The position numbers and the translations under genes were made by a program. The notes beneath the pieces were generated by a model that saw only the letters and a program-made list of their open reading frames with translations, had not been told where the DNA came from and made no database searches. A DNA stretch of 64,000 nt, from the NCBI RefSeq assembly GCF_030010555.1, contig NZ_JASCQP010000011.1, forward strand, positions 124,001-188,000, in the 5' to 3' direction. The DNA is from Halomonas rhizosphaerae. GTDB taxonomy: Bacteria > Pseudomonadota > Gammaproteobacteria > Pseudomonadales > Halomonadaceae. Below are positions 60,679 through 64,000 of the stretch, piece after piece (positions within the stretch are counted from its first letter, which is position 1; each line of letters begins with the position of its first letter).

Positions 60679-60741
60679 AGTGGCCGCGCCGCTTCCAGCT
60701 TTCGTGTTTCCGGGCCGTTCGCCTCTCAAAGGAAAGGCCTG

Positions 60742-62319
60742 ATGACCGACATTCACGCCCACAAGATCCTGATCCTTGACTTCGGCTCCCAGTACACCCA
60801 GCTGATCGCCCGCCGGGTGCGCGAGATCGGCGTCTACTCCGAGGTTCGCGCCTTCGACATCACCGAGGCCGAGATCCGCGAGTACGCCCCCAACGGCATC
60901 ATCCTCGCCGGTGGCCCGGAATCCGTCACCGAGCTGGACTCGCCCCGCGCCCCCCAGTGCGTGTTCGAGATGGGCTTGCCGGTGCTGGGCATCTGCTACG
61001 GCATGCAGACCATGGCCGAGCAGCTCGGCGGCGCCGTGGAGGGCTCCCACGTCCACGAGTTCGGCTATGCCCAGATCCGCCTCGACGCCGAGACGGCGCT
61101 GTTCCGCGACATCTCGGACCATATCGACCACGAGACCGGCCGCAACCTGCTCGACGTCTGGATGAGCCATGGCGACAAGGTCTCTCGGGTGCCCGACACC
61201 TTCACCGTCACCGCCTCCACCCCGAGCTGTCCCATCGCTGCCATGGCCTGGGAGGAGAAGCGCTTCTTTGGCGTGCAGTTCCACCCCGAGGTGACCCACA
61301 CCCTCCAGGGCCTGCGCATCCTCGAGCACTTCGTGCTGGAGATCTGCGGCGCCGAGCGCCTCTGGACCCCGGCCCAGATCATCGAGGACCAGATTGCCCG
61401 CGTGCGCGAGCAGGTGGGTGACCGCCACGTGCTGCTCGGCCTCTCCGGCGGCGTGGACTCCTCGGTGGTGGCGGCACTCCTGCACAAGGCCATCGGCGAC
61501 CAGCTGACCTGCGTGTTCGTCGACAACGGCCTGCTGCGCAAGGCCGAGGGCGACCAGGTGATGGAGACCTTCGCCCGCCACATGGGCGTGAAGGTGATCC
61601 GCGTGGACGCCGAGGACTTGTTCCTCGACAAGCTGAAGGGCGAGGCCGACCCCGAGGCCAAGCGCAAGATCATCGGCAACACCTTTATCGACGTGTTCGA
61701 TGATGAAGCAAGCAAGATTGAAGGTGTCGACTTCCTGGCCCAGGGCACCATCTACCCGGACGTGATCGAGTCCGCCGCCGCCAAGACCGGCAAGGCCCAC
61801 GTGATCAAGTCGCACCACAACGTGGGCGGCCTGCCCGAGACCATGAAGCTCACGCTCGTCGAGCCGCTGCGCGAGCTCTTCAAGGACGAGGTGCGCAAGC
61901 TCGGCGTCGAGCTCGGCCTGCCCTACGACATGGTCTACCGCCACCCCTTCCCGGGGCCGGGCCTGGGCGTGCGCATCCTCGGCGAGGTGAAGAAGGAGTA
62001 CGCCGACATCCTGCGCGAGGCCGACGCCATCTTCATCGAAGAGCTGCACCGCGCCGACTGGTACCACAAGACCAGCCAGGCCTTCGCCGTCTTCCTGCCG
62101 GTGTGCTCCGTCGGCGTGGTGGGCGACGCCCGCCGCTACGAGTGGGTCATCGCCCTGCGGGCCGTGGAGACCATCGACTTCATGACCGCCCGCTGGGCGC
62201 ACCTGCCCTACGAGCTGCTGGAGAAGGTCTCCAACCGTATCATCAACGAGATCACCGGCGTCTCCCGCGTGACCTACGATGTCTCGAGCAAGCCGCCGGC
62301 CACCATCGAGTGGGAGTGA
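60742..62319 (+). CDS. guaA: GMP synthase (glutamine-hydrolysing)
   Basis: 525-residue enzyme aminating XMP to GMP. The class-I amidotransferase has the catalytic Cys85 in GICYGMQTM and [10 protein letters not shown]. The ATP-pyrophosphatase P-loop SGGVDSS begins at about residue 235, and the dimerisation domain ends in the conserved [18 protein letters not shown] precedes the ATG. The 3' end is intact and followed by a terminator, but GC content collapses right after it. guaA 3' ends are a known target of integrating islands. Confidence 0.98.
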   Translation: MTDIHAHKILILDFGSQYTQLIARRVREIGVYSEVRAFDITEAEIREYAPNGIILAGGPESVTELDSPRAPQCVFEMGLPVLGICYGMQTMAEQLGGAVEGSHVHEFGYAQIRLDAETALFRDISDHIDHETGRNLLDVWMSHGDKVSRVPDTFTVTASTPSCPIAAMAWEEKRFFGVQFHPEVTHTLQGLRILEHFVLEICGAERLWTPAQIIEDQIARVREQVGDRHVLLGLSGGVDSSVVAALLHKAIGDQLTCVFVDNGLLRKAEGDQVMETFARHMGVKVIRVDAEDLFLDKLKGEADPEAKRKIIGNTFIDVFDDEASKIEGVDFLAQGTIYPDVIESAAAKTGKAHVIKSHHNVGGLPETMKLTLVEPLRELFKDEVRKLGVELGLPYDMVYRHPFPGPGLGVRILGEVKKEYADILREADAIFIEELHRADWYHKTSQAFAVFLPVCSVGVVGDARRYEWVIALRAVETIDFMTARWAHLPYELLEKVSNRIINEITGVSRVTYDVSSKPPATIEWE

Positions 62320-62348
62320 TTGATGATCCCGTTCTGAGATTTTTCGGC

Positions 62349-62377
62349 AAACCCGCCCTTGTGGCGGGTTTTGTTTT
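62349..62377 (+). terminator. Terminator after guaA
   Basis: A 9-bp perfect stem AAACCCGCC-N5-GGCGGGTTT (62349-62371) is followed by TGTTTT, 30 bp after the guaA stop. It still has the high-GC character of the core genome, so the junction to AT-rich DNA lies downstream of it. Confidence 0.88.
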
Positions 62378-62588
62378 ATCTGGCTCACCTGTAGTGGTTT
62401 TCTGAATATGGTGCTCAATGATTTGCTGATCGTTCACGTAGGAAAGGCCTTGATAAAATTAAAGCCAGTTTCTTTGTAAGATATTTCTGACAACTTTGTA
62501 AGTAGGTTTCTTTTTTCTGTTGATTTTTGCTTGATCATCAGTTTTGGTATATATTGTATGCATATATTAAATAATATAGGGTGATAAT
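62378..62588 (+). other. AT-rich junction and upstream region of the ATPase gene
   Basis: This 211-bp stretch contains no gene. It is rich in A/T (TATATATT, ATATATTAAATAATATA) in sharp contrast to everything to the left. A 9-nt direct repeat CTTTGTAAG occurs twice about 30 nt apart (near 62472 and 62496). Several TTGATT/TATATT-like hexamers could be promoters, but none has clean spacing. A ribosome site (AGGGTGAT) is immediately before the ATG at 62589. An att half-site may be here, but it cannot be proven without the far end of the island. Confidence 0.55.
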
Positions 62589-64000
62589 ATGGGAGATTCT
62601 GGAGGGCAGTTTTTGATAAAAAAGAATCTGAAGCTTGGTGATCTTGATGCGGAAACTGACCAAAGACTTCTGAAAGACTGTTTTTTTGATAAAGGCGACA
62701 TGGAGGTTATAGCTGATACGGAAGAGCCCGAGTCTGTGGTTGTAGGTAGGACGGGGTCTGGAAAAAGTGCCCTTTTGTTAAAATTGGCAATTGAAAATGA
62801 CAAAGCTAGAGTTTTGGATCCAAACGACATATCGATAAAATTTCTTGAAAACTCAGATATAATAAAATTCTTTGAAAGCATTGGTGTTAAGCTGGATCTG
62901 TTTTACAAGCTCTTGTGGAGGCATATTCTGACGATAGAGTTCTTGAAGCTCAGGTATGGATTTAAAGAGGGTGAAAATAATTCTGGGATCCTGCAAAGGC
63001 TTACTGAGTTGGGCGCAAGCAAAGGAAAAAAGAAGGCGATTGAGTATTTTAATAAGTGGAATGATCAGTTTTGGGTGGAGACAGATAAACACCTTAAAGA
63101 AATTGTTGAGAAATTTACAGATGAGGTCAAGGGTGAAATTGGAGTCGGAGTAGGAGGGATTGGTGGGATAAGTGTGGCAGATGTTGAGGGCTTGACCCAA
63201 GAAAGGCGTCATGAAGTAGTTAATAAGGCGAATAGAGTGGTCAGTCAACTTCAGATAAGGAGTTTGTCTGAGGTTATTGATGTTCTTTCAGAAGAATCAT
63301 TTAAAGACTTCCAGCAAAAATATTATATTCTAATTGATAAGCTGGATGAAGACTGGGCGACTACTGAGACGAGGTGTCTTTTTGTCAGGGCGCTTATTGA
63401 AGAAGTAAAGTTTTTTAGAAAATTGAGTAACACAAAAATAGTTGTTGCGCTACGCGAAGATTTGCTTCAAAAAGTTTTTGATATGACACGAGGGTCAGGA
63501 TTTCAACAAGAGAAATATGAATCTTACTTGTACCCGCTTAAATGGGGTAAAGAGGATCTTCGGATTCTTATTGAGAAAAGGGTTTCGGAGGTTTATAAAA
63601 GGCAATATGAGAAGCGTGATGTGAAGTTTGATGAGGTATTTCCATCACCTAAGCAAGGGGTGGTCGCTTTTTCTTTTATGGTTGAAAGAACGCTTTTCAG
63701 GCCGAGAGATATATTGCAGTTTTGTAACGAGTGTTTTGTGGCATCTTATAATAAGCCTAGAGTTAGTTGGCGATCAATAAGGTCTGCAGAGCATAAATAT
63801 TCTCAGAAGAGGCTGCAGTCAATAATAGAAGAATGGGTCGATCATTATCCCTCTGTCAGGTTTGTTCCTGAACTTTTTTATGGGTTGCCGCCTAACTTGA
63901 AGAAAAGCAGTTTTGGGGATAGTAGGATAAATGAGGTGGCTTCTAGGGCGTTTGAGGTTGAAGGTAAGGATGCTTGTATAGAAGCAGCTGAGAAGATGGT
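62589..64000 (+). CDS. P-loop ATPase, Sll1717-like, 3'-truncated by the window
   Basis: At least 470 residues; the gene continues past the window. Walker A GRTGSGKS is at residues 53-60, the Walker B-like ILIDKLDEDW at 247-256, a sensor-like VVALREDL at 285-292 and FRPRDILQFCN at 370-380. Between the ATP motifs is a large helical insert, including a Gly/Val-rich stretch (GVGVGGIGGI, 185-194) that may be a loop or membrane-active segment. The pattern fits P-loop ATPases of the Sll1717 group, related to KAP/STAND-type NTPases; the family call is from memory of motifs. The ATG follows AGGGTGAT and an in-frame stop at 62577. Codon use is AT-rich (AAA, ATA, AGA/AGG) and alien to the flanking core, suggesting transfer. 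Function is unknown; defence is a guess from family habits. Confidence 0.72.
   Translation, partial: MGDSGGQFLIKKNLKLGDLDAETDQRLLKDCFFDKGDMEVIADTEEPESVVVGRTGSGKSALLLKLAIENDKARVLDPNDISIKFLENSDIIKFFESIGVKLDLFYKLLWRHILTIEFLKLRYGFKEGENNSGILQRLTELGASKGKKKAIEYFNKWNDQFWVETDKHLKEIVEKFTDEVKGEIGVGVGGIGGISVADVEGLTQERRHEVVNKANRVVSQLQIRSLSEVIDVLSEESFKDFQQKYYILIDKLDEDWATTETRCLFVRALIEEVKFFRKLSNTKIVVALREDLLQKVFDMTRGSGFQQEKYESYLYPLKWGKEDLRILIEKRVSEVYKRQYEKRDVKFDEVFPSPKQGVVAFSFMVERTLFRPRDILQFCNECFVASYNKPRVSWRSIRSAEHKYSQKRLQSIIEEWVDHYPSVRFVPELFYGLPPNLKKSSFGDSRINEVASRAFEVEGKDACIEAAEKM

Noticed and set aside
62472-62510. Direct repeat CTTTGTAAG considered as an att repeat
   Set aside because: Both copies are on the same side of the junction and neither matches the guaA 3' end, so they cannot be attL/attR halves.
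62567-63248. Two minus-strand frames (104 and 131 codons) inside the AT-rich ATPase gene
   Set aside because: No ribosome sites or recognisable domains; the plus-strand frame is continuous with Walker motifs.

Overview
The window is about 62.4 kb of dense, high-GC chromosomal core followed by about 1.6 kb of clearly AT-rich sequence that continues past the right edge. The organism is inferred to be a gammaproteobacterium of the Halomonas/Halomonadaceae type. The reasons are the pseudomonad/enterobacterial gene order (pyrG-kdsA-eno, fdxA-mutS-pncC-recA-recX-alaS-lysC-csrA-tRNAs), the oadGAB sodium pump, a ferredoxin I of Azotobacter/Pseudomonas type, and GlrK/GlrR. No 16S gene is present to prove the assignment.

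Layout. 1-6.3 kb: gltB (5' end cut by the window) and gltD, then a YjlB-like cupin. 6.5-10.4 kb: pyrG-kdsA-eno. 10.4-10.9 kb: a gene-free gap that carries a strong candidate for an RsmZ/CsrB-family small RNA, with a GacA/UvrY-type box, GGA-loop hairpins and an intrinsic terminator. 10.9-14.0 kb (minus strand): fdxA and mutS. 14.1-20.9 kb: pncC, SOS-boxed recA, recX, alaS, lysC and csrA. 21.0-21.3 kb: tRNA-Ser(GCU) and two identical tRNA-Arg(ACG). 21.5-26.8 kb: dusC, oadGAB, a YigZ/IMPACT protein and a LexA-like S24 peptidase that lacks a DNA-binding domain but has its own SOS box. 27.5-34.6 kb: the complete ccmABCDEFGHI cytochrome c maturation operon. 34.6-42.3 kb: smc, zipA, ligA and a YheU-family gene. 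42.3-48.4 kb: mnmC, a YciI protein, an RNase AM-like PHP protein, a YciO protein, a voltage-gated K+ channel and a CYTH protein. 48.5-52.0 kb: a DUF47 PhoU-like protein with a PiT transporter, then argA. 52.0-56.3 kb: a long non-coding gap with a sigma54 promoter candidate and a T8 terminator, followed by glrK-qseG-glrR. 56.4-62.3 kb: a 1-Cys peroxiredoxin, xseA, a CsbD protein, guaB and guaA.

Regulatory wiring. csrA and the candidate CsrA-sequestering RNA lie about 10 kb apart. The GlrR activator, which carries a GAFTGA motif, sits just downstream of a sigma54/IHF-type promoter that would produce a GlmY-like transcript. Two LexA boxes, upstream of recA and of the LexA-like gene, mark an SOS circuit. 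Several genes (pit, guaB, zipA) have 14-nt-period AGC-rich repeats directly after their stop codons.

Right edge. Immediately after the intact guaA terminator, base composition drops sharply. A P-loop ATPase gene unlike its neighbours in codon use begins at 62589 and runs off the end. guaA is a known integration hotspot, so this looks like the first gene of a horizontally acquired island. A defence role is possible, but nothing else of the island is visible here.
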